Shown: positions 1-6,539 of the stretch, piece by piece | Numbering within the stretch: position 1 is the first letter of the stretch | Layout: every line of letters starts with the position of its first letter | Origin: Spirochaetota bacterium | GTDB taxonomy: Bacteria; Spirochaetota; Leptospiria; Turneriellales; Turneriellaceae | Direction of reading: 5' to 3' | Assembly (NCBI GenBank): GCA_963205035.1 | Contig: CAUJII010000208.1 | Coordinates: 1 to 8,961, forward strand | DNA: 8,961 nt | Position numbers and translations under genes: made by a program | Notes under the pieces: model-generated | What the model was told of the DNA's origin: nothing | Seen by the model: the letters and a program-made list of their open reading frames with translations, nothing else | Database searches by the model: none

Positions 1-494
1 GAGAGATTTAACAGCGGGCCACCGCTCGCTGTTAAATAGACTTTTTGGAATGCGGCACTCGGCAATTTTTCCAACAGGCGGAAAAGACTCGAGTGCTCTG
101 AATCGACGGGCAGCATCGTCGCGCCATTTTTCCGGACTGTATCCATAACAGTGTCGCCGGCAATGACGAGGCTTTCTTTATTCGCGAGCAAAATTCTCTC
201 GCCTCGCTTCGCCGCTTCGTATGTCGTCTGCACTCCCGCCGCGCCGACAATCGCCACAACGATGAAATCGTGTTCTATATCGAGAAGTCGCGCGGTGTTT
301 TCTTCGGCATCTTTCGTGTTTGTCGAGAACGCATGCTCGACTCCGAACTCGCGTTGAATCGCGTGCGCCTTTTGTTCGTTGTTATACCACGTAAAACCTA
401 CGAGCTCGAAATCATCGCTTCTTTGCCGTAAGATGTCGAGCGTCGAGCTGCCAATCGAACCCGTCGCGCCAAAAAGGAGAAACCTACGCCGCAT
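1..494 (-). CDS. dxr: 1-deoxy-D-xylulose 5-phosphate reductoisomerase, N-terminal part
   Basis: Converts DXP to 2-C-methyl-D-erythritol 4-phosphate with NADPH, the committed step of the non-mevalonate isoprenoid pathway; cytoplasmic. The frame opens with ATG at 494 and stays open to the left edge: 164 whole codons, about 40% of a usual 380-400 residue enzyme. Seen: the nucleotide-binding loop GATGSIGSSTLDI (residues 9-21), LANKESLV (103-110), PVDSEHS (129-135) whose D131 and E133 match the metal-binding Asp and Glu of the family, and LTASGGP (154-160). The start fits because Dxr proteins begin only a few residues before the GATGSIG loop. It lies 39 bp after cdsA on the same strand and is probably co-transcribed with it. 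No clear Shine-Dalgarno precedes the ATG. The substrate-binding middle and C-terminal domains are outside the window. Identification is secure. Confidence 0.96.
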   Translation of the reverse strand, partial: MRRRFLLFGATGSIGSSTLDILRQRSDDFELVGFTWYNNEQKAHAIQREFGVEHAFSTNTKDAEENTARLLDIEHDFIVVAIVGAAGVQTTYEAAKRGERILLANKESLVIAGDTVMDTVRKNGATMLPVDSEHSSLFRLLEKLPSAAFQKVYLTASGGPLLNL

Positions 495-533
495 TATTTT
501 AGAAAGGGGACACCGTTGCAGAGCATGCGGGAT

Positions 534-1451
534 TTAGAGCGTTTTCCATTGTTGGATCGTATGGAAATAATAATACGCAGCCGGGATGGTAATGAGCATC
601 GCGTCCAAGAGGTCGAGAACTCCGCCATGGCCTGGGATGAGATTGCCCGAATCTTTGATGCCTGCGTCTCGTTTGAAAAGAGATTCGGCGAGATCTCCCA
701 AGACAGACGCGATGTAGATTACTACTCCGAAGAGAGAAATTTGTAAGAGTGAGTATTCGGGTACCGAAAAGTTATTTTTTGCGATAAGATAGAAGGCAAG
801 AACAAGTCCATTCTGCATGACAGCGCCTAAGATGTAACCCTCCCATGTCTTATTGGGGCTGACGGCAAAACCTACTTTATTTCTGCCAAACGCCCTGCCC
901 ATGAAATAGCCGCCCGTGTCCGCCATTGCGGTTGCCCATGCAACTAACCACACATAGAAGAGACCTTGATCCAAACCGTATAGCAAGAATAGGTGCGAAA
1001 ATGTGAAGGGTAAATAAATTACCGAAAAGACATACGCCGCAATGATAGTTAAGGAGTTCTCCACGCGGTTTCTTAAGAGCTGCAACAGCAGCACGAATGC
1101 AAGCAGTACGTAAATCATTCCCCCGAGAATGGCGTAGTTCATTTCAAAGGCCTTGAGGAGGTTTTTAATTCCGGCATGAAAAAGCGGCTGCCCTTCGACG
1201 TAGAATTTCGCCTGCCACGAAAGCCAAACGAACGAGAGGAGAACAACAGTCGCAATGACGCCGACACTTTTCGGAATTTTTTCTTTGACCTTCGCTTCGA
1301 CAAGGCGGTAGTATTCGAGAATACCGAGCAGCGCAAAAGTCAGCGTAAAGGCATAGAGCAAGAACATGTACATGCCTTGGTATGTAATGCTGAAGATAAA
1401 CGCCGCCGCGATGAGAGAGCCGCTGACGACGCGCTTGGAGGTTTCACCCAT
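534..1451 (-). CDS. cdsA: phosphatidate cytidylyltransferase (CDP-diacylglycerol synthase)
   Basis: Integral membrane enzyme making CDP-diacylglycerol from CTP and phosphatidic acid, the precursor of bacterial phospholipids. From the ATG at 1451 it is 305 residues, normal for the family, with about eight hydrophobic segments. Conserved C-terminal motifs are present: ADTGGYFMGR (177-186), SPNKTWEG (198-205), GDLAES (252-257), and the signature region KRDAGIKDSG then PGHGGVLDLLD (260-283). The frame can be extended to a TTG at 1466, but the ATG giving MGETSKRVVSG is the more natural start. One oddity: the family signature usually ends D-R-x-D, while here it reads D-L-L-D, with Leu at residue 281; the flanking aspartates are intact, so I expect it to be active. 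It is followed by dxr, the usual pairing in many bacteria, and is divergent from the ankyrin gene. Confidence 0.96.
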   Translation of the reverse strand: MGETSKRVVSGSLIAAAFIFSITYQGMYMFLLYAFTLTFALLGILEYYRLVEAKVKEKIPKSVGVIATVVLLSFVWLSWQAKFYVEGQPLFHAGIKNLLKAFEMNYAILGGMIYVLLAFVLLLQLLRNRVENSLTIIAAYVFSVIYLPFTFSHLFLLYGLDQGLFYVWLVAWATAMADTGGYFMGRAFGRNKVGFAVSPNKTWEGYILGAVMQNGLVLAFYLIAKNNFSVPEYSLLQISLFGVVIYIASVLGDLAESLFKRDAGIKDSGNLIPGHGGVLDLLDAMLITIPAAYYYFHTIQQWKTL

Positions 1452-1480
1452 TATAGGTGGAAGCAATTTTTCTCGCTCAC

Positions 1481-1535
1481 GCCGTCAACGAGAGTGTTTG
1501 GGGTGATTGTAGTTCCCAGAATCACGGTTGACGGC
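1481..1535. promoter_or_regulatory. 9-bp inverted repeat containing TTGACG boxes between divergent genes
   Basis: The intergenic region between cdsA and the ankyrin gene (1452-1582) contains gccgtcaac at 1481-1489 and its exact reverse complement gttgacggc at 1527-1535, separated by 37 bp. Each arm includes TTGACG, one nucleotide from the consensus -35 hexamer, and each points outward toward the gene on its side. These may be the -35 elements of divergent promoters or the half-sites of a shared operator. No convincing -10 hexamer sits 16-18 bp downstream of either arm, so the promoter reading is weak; the inverted repeat itself is seen directly. Confidence 0.35.
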
Positions 1536-1572
1536 AACAATTACTTTTACGCCTAAACCTACGCAAAAAATA

Positions 1573-1578
1573 AGAAGG
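1573..1578 (+). promoter_or_regulatory. Shine-Dalgarno of the ankyrin gene
   Basis: AGAAGG lies 4 bp before the ATG at 1583, a good ribosome binding site that supports this start. It stands out because most other genes in the window lack a recognisable one. Confidence 0.7.
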
Positions 1579-1582
1579 TTTT

Positions 1583-2884
1583 ATGAAAAAGAAAATTGTT
1601 TCAACCGTCGCGGTAAGTTTATTTCTTCTGTGCCCCCTCGTCGCACAAACGATAAGCCCGATAGACGCACACATGGAGACGTTGGAAGCTGCTATCAAAA
1701 ATAAGAATCTTGCAGAGGTGAAGAAGGCTCTTTCCGCAGGCGCGGCTATAAACGGCGTTTTTCGTTCCAACCAGACAACGCCGCTTCAATTAGCGGCTTA
1801 TATCGGCGACATAAAAATTGTGAAATACTTTCTCGATAAACAGGCGAACGTGACGGCCAAAAAAGCCGGTGGTTGGAACGCCCTCATGGGAGCCGCAGAC
1901 GAAGGCCACTTAAAGATTGTAAAACTCCTGGTTTCCAAGGGAGCGGATATTAACAGCAAGACAAAAATGGGGCGCACTGTGTTGATGCGCACCGCTTATG
2001 CGGGCGAAAGAGCGGTCGTTCGCTATCTCTTAGAAAAAGGAGCCGACCCAAACCAGAAAGACAAGAGCGGAGTCACCGCGCTCATGCTCGCGACACAAAA
2101 CGATGACCCAGATGCCCTCGATATAGTAAAAGATTTGCTCAAAGCGGGCGCAAATGTGAACTCAAAACACGACGACGGGAGAACAGCGCTCTTCTGCGCA
2201 GCCCCTCGTTCCAATGTGGCCGTTTTCGAAGCGTTGATGAAAGCAGGTGGCACTATCAAGGCCAAAGATGGCCGGGGCAAGACGCTCCTCATGTACGTTG
2301 CAGACGCGGGCTTGTCGGACCAATTAACCGAGATGCTCGTAAACCGGGGTGCTAAGGTGAACGCGACGGATAACTACGGCAATACTGCGCTCATGTTTGC
2401 TGCGCGGTCAAGCTACCTCTCTGCCGCTGAGGTTTTGATCGTCAAGAAAGCAGATGTCGAAGCAAAAAACAACGACGGAAAAACTGCGCTCTTCTTTGCC
2501 TCACAATCGGGATATTATGCGACGGTGGAACTCTTGGAAGGCGCAGGCGCAAAGGTAAACGCCAAAGACAATACTGGAAAAACACCGCTGATGTATGCGG
2601 CGGAAGGCGGCTACATAAAAGCAATACACGAATTGATACGCAAGAATGCAGACGCCAACGCAAAAGACAATAACGGTAAGACGGCACTGATGTTCGCCGC
2701 CGAAACGGCTCAGGCTGAAACGGTTGCGACATTACTCAAAGCGGGCGCCAAGGCCGGCACAAAAGATAAGAGTGGGAAGACGGCCAAAGCGTATGCACAA
2801 GGGAAGCTCAAAGACGGTTCGATAGGTTATTATTACAAAGATTTGGAAACCATCGTTACTCTCTTAGAGCGCGCTTCCCAGTGA
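1583..2884 (+). CDS. exported ankyrin-repeat protein
   Basis: A 433-residue protein with a classical signal peptide: basic MKKK, a hydrophobic core to about residue 20, and a likely signal peptidase I site near LVAQ-T. A Cys at 17 lies in the core, but the Leu before it makes a lipobox unlikely. The rest is almost wholly ankyrin repeats of about 33 residues. I count roughly eleven recognisable units plus a degenerate C-terminal cap, from about residue 28 to 430, with the usual G-x-T-A/P-L-M, hydrophobic helix, then G-A-x-V-N-A-K-D pattern. The later units carry a repeated GKT(A/P)L core. Such arrays bind proteins; no enzymatic domain is visible, so partner and role are unknown. Export places it in the periplasm or outside. 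It is divergent from cdsA and stands alone, with a repeat-rich region after it. The fold call is very secure; function is not assigned. Confidence 0.93.
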   Translation: MKKKIVSTVAVSLFLLCPLVAQTISPIDAHMETLEAAIKNKNLAEVKKALSAGAAINGVFRSNQTTPLQLAAYIGDIKIVKYFLDKQANVTAKKAGGWNALMGAADEGHLKIVKLLVSKGADINSKTKMGRTVLMRTAYAGERAVVRYLLEKGADPNQKDKSGVTALMLATQNDDPDALDIVKDLLKAGANVNSKHDDGRTALFCAAPRSNVAVFEALMKAGGTIKAKDGRGKTLLMYVADAGLSDQLTEMLVNRGAKVNATDNYGNTALMFAARSSYLSAAEVLIVKKADVEAKNNDGKTALFFASQSGYYATVELLEGAGAKVNAKDNTGKTPLMYAAEGGYIKAIHELIRKNADANAKDNNGKTALMFAAETAQAETVATLLKAGAKAGTKDKSGKTAKAYAQGKLKDGSIGYYYKDLETIVTLLERASQ

Positions 2885-2912
2885 CAGCGCGAGGAGACCA
2901 CCCCGGCCTGCG

Positions 2913-2967
2913 GCCACCCCTCCGGAGGAGGGGAATGACGAAACTTACCCTGCTTCGGAGGGGTGGC
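2913..2967. repeat. 12-bp inverted repeat after the ankyrin gene, possible terminator
   Basis: gccacccctccg at 2913-2924 is the exact reverse complement of cggaggggtggc at 2956-2967, separated by 31 bp. Inside the left arm cctccggagg (2919-2928) is itself a palindrome, so a shorter alternative hairpin can form. It starts 28 bp after the ankyrin stop codon and could end that transcript, but no T run follows, so an intrinsic terminator is not shown. It also resembles the GC-rich intergenic palindromes found scattered in some genomes. Confidence 0.6.
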
Positions 2968-2980
2968 TGGCGTCTCGCCC

Positions 2981-3090
2981 TGAGCTTAGTCGAAACACGG
3001 TTGGTGAGCGGCTTGCGCTGAGCGCCGTCGAAGCGAGTCGAAACACGGTTGGTGAGCGCAGTCGAAACACGGTTGGTGAGCGCAGTCGAA
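2981..3090. repeat. cluster of TGAGCNNNGTCGAA direct repeats
   Basis: Four copies of the 14-mer TGAGCNNNGTCGAA lie at 2981-2994, 3019-3032, 3053-3066 and 3077-3090. Three of the GTCGAA ends continue into a shared stretch AACACGGTTGGTGAGCG, giving an identical 22-bp unit at 2989-3010, 3037-3058 and 3061-3082. The last two units are in tandem with a 24-bp period; 26 bp, containing another 14-mer copy, separates the first two. The spacer lies between convergent genes. Reading it as protein gives only a repeated CAHQPCFD pattern, so it is not coding. Similar TGAGCG-GTCGAA intergenic elements are, from memory, common in several bacterial phyla; copy number elsewhere in this genome cannot be seen here. 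Confidence 0.8.
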
Positions 3091-3097
3091 CCAACCG
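3070..3097. repeat. 8-bp stem hairpin at the end of the repeat cluster
   Basis: cggttggt (3070-3077) pairs exactly with accaaccg (3090-3097) around a 12-nt loop. It lies 15 bp beyond the end of the cyclase gene, which reads leftward, and could help end its transcript. No T run follows on either strand, so a role as intrinsic terminator is uncertain. Confidence 0.4.
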
Positions 3098-3112
3098 AGC
3101 CAATTAGACACT

Positions 3113-4462
3113 CTAGTCGTACAAAACTCGATGGATTGCCATCGGTTTTTCTTTGCCGCGAATCTTGACCACCCCAATGCGTTCATGCGTGAACGCTCCA
3201 TCCGCCGACCGTGCGACCGCCTCGGAAACCAAAAAATCCGCCTGTACCTTTTTGCACAAATGCTCGATACGCGAGGCAGTATTCACCACATCGCCAATCG
3301 TCGTGTACTCGAGCTGTCCCTCACCCCCGACGTTGCCGACGAATGCCTCGCCTGCGTGGATGCCGATACCGATGCGGATTTCTTCTTCGCCCGCCGCGCT
3401 GCGCGCCGCGTTAAAATTTTTCAGGCTCTTACGCATTTGGATTCCGCAAAGAACCGCGTTTTGTACGTCCGTGCGGAAAGAGCCTGCAGAATGTGGAGCG
3501 CCAAAAACAGCCATTATAGCGTCGCCGATGAATTTATCGACCATTCCCTTATTATCGAAAACTGCTTGGATCTGCAATTCGCGTAACTCGGAGAGCATTT
3601 TTGCTACGCTATCGGGTGCGAGCTTCTCCGAAAGCGCGGTGAACGAACGGATGTCGGCAAAAAGAACGGCCACGTTTACGCGCGCTCCTTTCTTTAGGTT
3701 TTCAAGCGCTTCGCCGCCTGTAACAATTTCGTCGACAAGAGCCGGAGAGAAATACCGAGCCAACTCTTTCTTCTGGCCTTCGCTCTGTCCAATTTGTGCG
3801 ACCATGCGAATGGAGCGAAAGAGTGTGTAAGCGACCAGAGCGCCGACGCAGAGAGTCAAAAGCAACCAAAGTCCCAACCAAGCGGGGAGCATAATGGCAT
3901 TACCCAAGACATATTCCACCCAGCTCGTTGTTTGTGGCACCCCGCTGAGGAGTGCGAAACCGAAAAAACCTAAAAGCGTCGTGAGGAGAACTCCCACAGA
4001 AAAGAAAACGAGGGTATGTCTGAATTGGACAAGCGTCATGAGCGTGGGTACAAGGAGCAATACAATGTAAGGCGACTTCATTGCATGGTTGAAGTTGCCC
4101 GTTCCGCTCAAAGAATAGTACAAGATAATTTGACTTGCGAAAAGAGCATGGTCGGCAAAGACCATGAAAAAACTAAAACGATAAAGAGCGCGCTGTAAAT
4201 TTTTTCGCAGCAGCGACCATTGCACGACGAGGACGCTCCCGTACGCTGCCGCAAAGACGAGGTTTACCGCAATGTCGCGCGTATTGGGCGACGCAGTGGC
4301 TCCCCCCAGCGTAAACGCAAAGCATGCAAGAAGACGAATGTAAAGTAGGGCCCATCCACCGCTCCTCTCTTCTTTTGCAAGCGCCTCTTGAACGCTCGAT
4401 TCGAGCGTGCCTCGGCGTAAAGCGCGGGCGAAAGTAAAGCGTTCTTTCACCTGTGCTTTCAT
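3113..4462 (-). CDS. membrane-anchored class III adenylate cyclase
   Basis: Makes 3',5'-cyclic AMP from ATP. From the ATG at 4462 it has 449 residues: an N-terminal region with about six membrane segments (near 37-56, 63-82, 95-118, 131-147, 150-173 and 188-214), a short linker, and a cytoplasmic class III catalytic domain from about 262 to the end. Catalytic positions are all present: metal-binding D270 in FADIRSFT and D314 in GDAIMAVFG, adenine-contact K310 and D391, N394 and transition-state R398 in TIGDVVNTASR. The Lys/Asp pair favours ATP over GTP. The frame reaches back to a TTG at 4513 inside the preceding decarboxylase gene, but ATG 4462 lies just 2 bp after that gene's stop, which suggests stop-start coupling. 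No Shine-Dalgarno is evident. The membrane part has no sensor domain that I recognise, so the input signal is unknown. Confidence 0.93.
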   Translation of the reverse strand: MKAQVKERFTFARALRRGTLESSVQEALAKEERSGGWALLYIRLLACFAFTLGGATASPNTRDIAVNLVFAAAYGSVLVVQWSLLRKNLQRALYRFSFFMVFADHALFASQIILYYSLSGTGNFNHAMKSPYIVLLLVPTLMTLVQFRHTLVFFSVGVLLTTLLGFFGFALLSGVPQTTSWVEYVLGNAIMLPAWLGLWLLLTLCVGALVAYTLFRSIRMVAQIGQSEGQKKELARYFSPALVDEIVTGGEALENLKKGARVNVAVLFADIRSFTALSEKLAPDSVAKMLSELRELQIQAVFDNKGMVDKFIGDAIMAVFGAPHSAGSFRTDVQNAVLCGIQMRKSLKNFNAARSAAGEEEIRIGIGIHAGEAFVGNVGGEGQLEYTTIGDVVNTASRIEHLCKKVQADFLVSEAVARSADGAFTHERIGVVKIRGKEKPMAIHRVLYD

Positions 4463-4464
4463 AA

Positions 4465-5577
4465 TTACAGAAGGGCGAACAAATCTTTGGGATCTTTGAT
4501 CGTGTCGAGCCAAACCATCTTAGGGCCAAGAAATCCGTTGAACTCTGACGCGTAAACCGATGTATACGCTCCCGCGCTCAAGAAAAGAATAGCGTCGCCG
4601 GGTTTGGGGTGCGGAATCTTTGCCTCGTACATCTTATCGACAGAATCGCAGCTCGGCCCGCAGAGGATGACGCGCTCTTTTTCCCCCGTGCCAGAAAACA
4701 GCATTGGGTAGGTGATGCCGTCGATGGTTTCCATCATGCCGGTGAAAACACCGCAGTCGAGAAATGCCCATGTTTTTTCCCGCCGCGCCACACCGACAAC
4801 GCGCGACGCCAAAACCCCCGCAGAACCTGAAATGTAACGCCCTGGCTCGACGATGAGATCGGTGGGTTTGAACCCTTTTTTTTCCCACTCGCGCAGGTGA
4901 CGCATTACGACCTTGCCGACTTTTTGCGCCGAAGGGATTTTTCTTCCCAAATCGACGGGGAGTCCCCCGCCGATGTTGATTGTCGTAGGATTGAGTCCAA
5001 ACTCGCGGCTGACCTCGATGCAACGCCAAGTCAAATAAAGAGCGCTATCCCAACCCGCAATTGTTTCGCATTGCGACCCCGGATGGAACGTGATGCCGTC
5101 GAGAGGGATATGGTGCACTCGCATGTACTCGAAAATCGGGTGCCAGAGCTCCTCGTCTGCGCCAAACTTTCCCGAGAGCGGCCACATCGAACCTTCGTTG
5201 GGAACGACGATGCGCAGTACCGGACGGATTTTGGGCACATGCTCTTTGAACTTTTCGAGCTCTTCGACAGAATCAAAACTTTGAATTACAACACCATGGT
5301 CGAGCGCACGGCGGATGGCTTGCGGCGACTTGACCGGATTCGAGAGGACCATCTCTTCGGGCTTAACGCCCAGCGCGAGCAGCTTTTCAATTTCCGCAAC
5401 CGACGCCGTTTCAAAGTGAGAACCTTCTTTTTTGAGTATTTCAATAAGCTCCGGGTGCGAGTTGGATTTGATAGCGTACGCAATCCGAAATGGCGGCAAG
5501 GCCTTCTTGAGTTCGCGGTAGTTCTCGCGGATGCGCGAGCGGTCCATAAACAAGACCGGCGTTTCTTGCTTTTCCAT
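4465..5577 (-). CDS. PLP-dependent ornithine/lysine decarboxylase (fold type III)
   Basis: Eukaryotic-type ornithine decarboxylase family: alanine-racemase-like barrel plus C-terminal beta domain, cytoplasmic dimer, giving putrescine from ornithine (or cadaverine from lysine). From ATG 5577 it has 370 residues, a normal length. Seen: PLP lysine K37 in YAIKSN, HPGS at 165-168, glycine loop GGG at 203-205, EPGR phosphate-binding motif at 244-247, substrate-binding Asp D274 in LDCG, and CGPSCDSVD with C310 and D311, which complete the active site from the partner subunit; GAYT at 336-339. The Cys-Asp pair favours decarboxylase over diaminopimelate decarboxylase. The reading frame can extend to a GTG at 5616, but family members start just before the ETPVLF strand. 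Ornithine versus lysine cannot be settled from sequence alone. It is the first gene of a pair with the cyclase and is divergent from the DpnI-like gene. Confidence 0.94.
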   Translation of the reverse strand: MEKQETPVLFMDRSRIRENYRELKKALPPFRIAYAIKSNSHPELIEILKKEGSHFETASVAEIEKLLALGVKPEEMVLSNPVKSPQAIRRALDHGVVIQSFDSVEELEKFKEHVPKIRPVLRIVVPNEGSMWPLSGKFGADEELWHPIFEYMRVHHIPLDGITFHPGSQCETIAGWDSALYLTWRCIEVSREFGLNPTTINIGGGLPVDLGRKIPSAQKVGKVVMRHLREWEKKGFKPTDLIVEPGRYISGSAGVLASRVVGVARREKTWAFLDCGVFTGMMETIDGITYPMLFSGTGEKERVILCGPSCDSVDKMYEAKIPHPKPGDAILFLSAGAYTSVYASEFNGFLGPKMVWLDTIKDPKDLFALL

Positions 5578-5693
5578 TGCTGTTGAGGTTATGTTTTGGG
5601 ATAGGGTGTATATCACTTTGAGATTTACCCAGTGGTGGAGGTAGGAATGTGCTGGCCATCGATAGGCGCATGTGCAAATAAGCCTTTGTTATT

Positions 5694-6461
5694 ATGGACT
5701 TGTCTCTTAACTCTGATGCAGCAAGCGGTTATACGAATAATGCACAGCGCGCGAGAATTGTAACTGAAAACTGGGTTCAGTCGAATGTGTACTGCCCAAA
5801 TTGTGGTCATGCGGCCCTGACCCCGTTTCCGAACAACAGTCCCGTCGCGGATTTTCTTTGCAAAATGTGCCGTGAAGAATTTGAGCTAAAAAGCAAAGCC
5901 GGTCGATTTTCCCGAACGATTACTGATGGAGCCTACGAAACAATGCTAAGACGGATTACTTCAAGAAATAATCCAAACTTGTTCTTATTGACTTATTCGC
6001 CAAACTGGAAGGTTACAGATTTCCTCGTTGTGCCGAGGCATTTTTTTATTCCTGAAATCATTATCCAAAGAAAGCCTCTGTCAAGCTCAGCTAAACGTGC
6101 CGGTTGGGTGGGTTGTAATATCGCTATTTCTCGGATCAGCGAAGTTGGAAAAATTGCGTTGGTTGTGAACGGCCATGTTATTGATGAAGAAAGAGTCAGG
6201 ATGGAATTCCATCGAACTTTGTTTCTGCGAAATTTGCGCGACAATGCAAAAGGTTGGATATTCGATGTGCTGCATTGTCTGGAGAAAATTAAGAAAGAAG
6301 ACTTTACTCTCGGCGAAATCTATTCGTTTGAAAAATCCTTGGCGATTAAACACCCGCAGAATCGACACATTAGAGAGAAGATTCGTCAGCAGCTCCAGCT
6401 TTTAAGAGATTGTGAACTTCTCGAATTCTTAGGCGATGGTCGATACAAGAAAAAGTTCTAA
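5694..6461 (+). CDS. DpnI-type methyl-directed restriction endonuclease
   Basis: A type IIM endonuclease predicted to cut GATC only when its adenine is methylated, protecting against Dam-methylated foreign DNA. At 255 residues it matches the pneumococcal enzyme in length and along its whole sequence as I recall it. The PD-(D/E)XK nuclease core has D53, E64 and K66 (PVADF then ELK), the DpnI catalytic positions. A zinc site is formed by CPNC (34-37) and CKMC (56-59). W138 in RAGWVGCN matches the tryptophan I recall as contacting the methyl groups. The C-terminal part (about 180-255), with IREKIRQQLQLLRD, matches the winged helix that also reads methylated GATC. No frameshift or missing residue is seen, so it is probably active. 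No methyltransferase adjoins it, as expected for a methyl-requiring enzyme. No clear Shine-Dalgarno is present. Its composition is AT-rich: 20 of 60 bases are G or C at 5941-6000, against 34 of 60 at 7141-7200 in the acyl-CoA ligase gene. That suggests acquisition by transfer. Confidence 0.97.
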   Translation: MDLSLNSDAASGYTNNAQRARIVTENWVQSNVYCPNCGHAALTPFPNNSPVADFLCKMCREEFELKSKAGRFSRTITDGAYETMLRRITSRNNPNLFLLTYSPNWKVTDFLVVPRHFFIPEIIIQRKPLSSSAKRAGWVGCNIAISRISEVGKIALVVNGHVIDEERVRMEFHRTLFLRNLRDNAKGWIFDVLHCLEKIKKEDFTLGEIYSFEKSLAIKHPQNRHIREKIRQQLQLLRDCELLEFLGDGRYKKKF

Positions 6462-6506
6462 GCGTTTAGACTCAGATCTCGCACGAGTTCCCGCACAGGC
6501 TCTTTC

Positions 6507-6536
6507 TTGACATCACACTGACCGCCGCGATTATGT
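6507..6536 (+). promoter_or_regulatory. possible sigma-70-type promoter for the CoA-binding gene
   Basis: A perfect TTGACA lies at 6507-6512, in the short gap after the DpnI-like gene. With 17-18 bp spacing the -10 position would fall on ATTATG or TTATGT (6530-6536), a poor match. If used, transcription would begin near 6543, just past the ATG at 6540, which would favour the in-frame ATG at 6570 as the real start of the next gene. Confidence 0.3.
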
Positions 6537-6539
6537 CGC

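Noticed and set aside
1449..1456. TATAAT overlapping the cdsA start codon on the minus strand
   Set aside because: A -10 box there would start transcription inside the gene, after the conserved N-terminal residues, and no -35 is at the right distance.
2986..3201. Minus-strand open frame with a repeated CAHQPCFD pattern
   Set aside because: It is a reading of the 24-bp period DNA repeat and overlaps the end of the cyclase gene; a period divisible by three keeps the frame open by chance.
3153..3830. Long plus-strand open frame (225 codons) opposite the cyclase gene
   Set aside because: It lies antisense to the conserved cyclase catalytic domain, shows no family motif, and its composition is that of a shadow frame.
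4897..5586. Plus-strand open frame of 229 codons opposite the decarboxylase gene
   Set aside because: The decarboxylase on the other strand has every active-site motif; this frame has no recognisable domain and is its antisense shadow.
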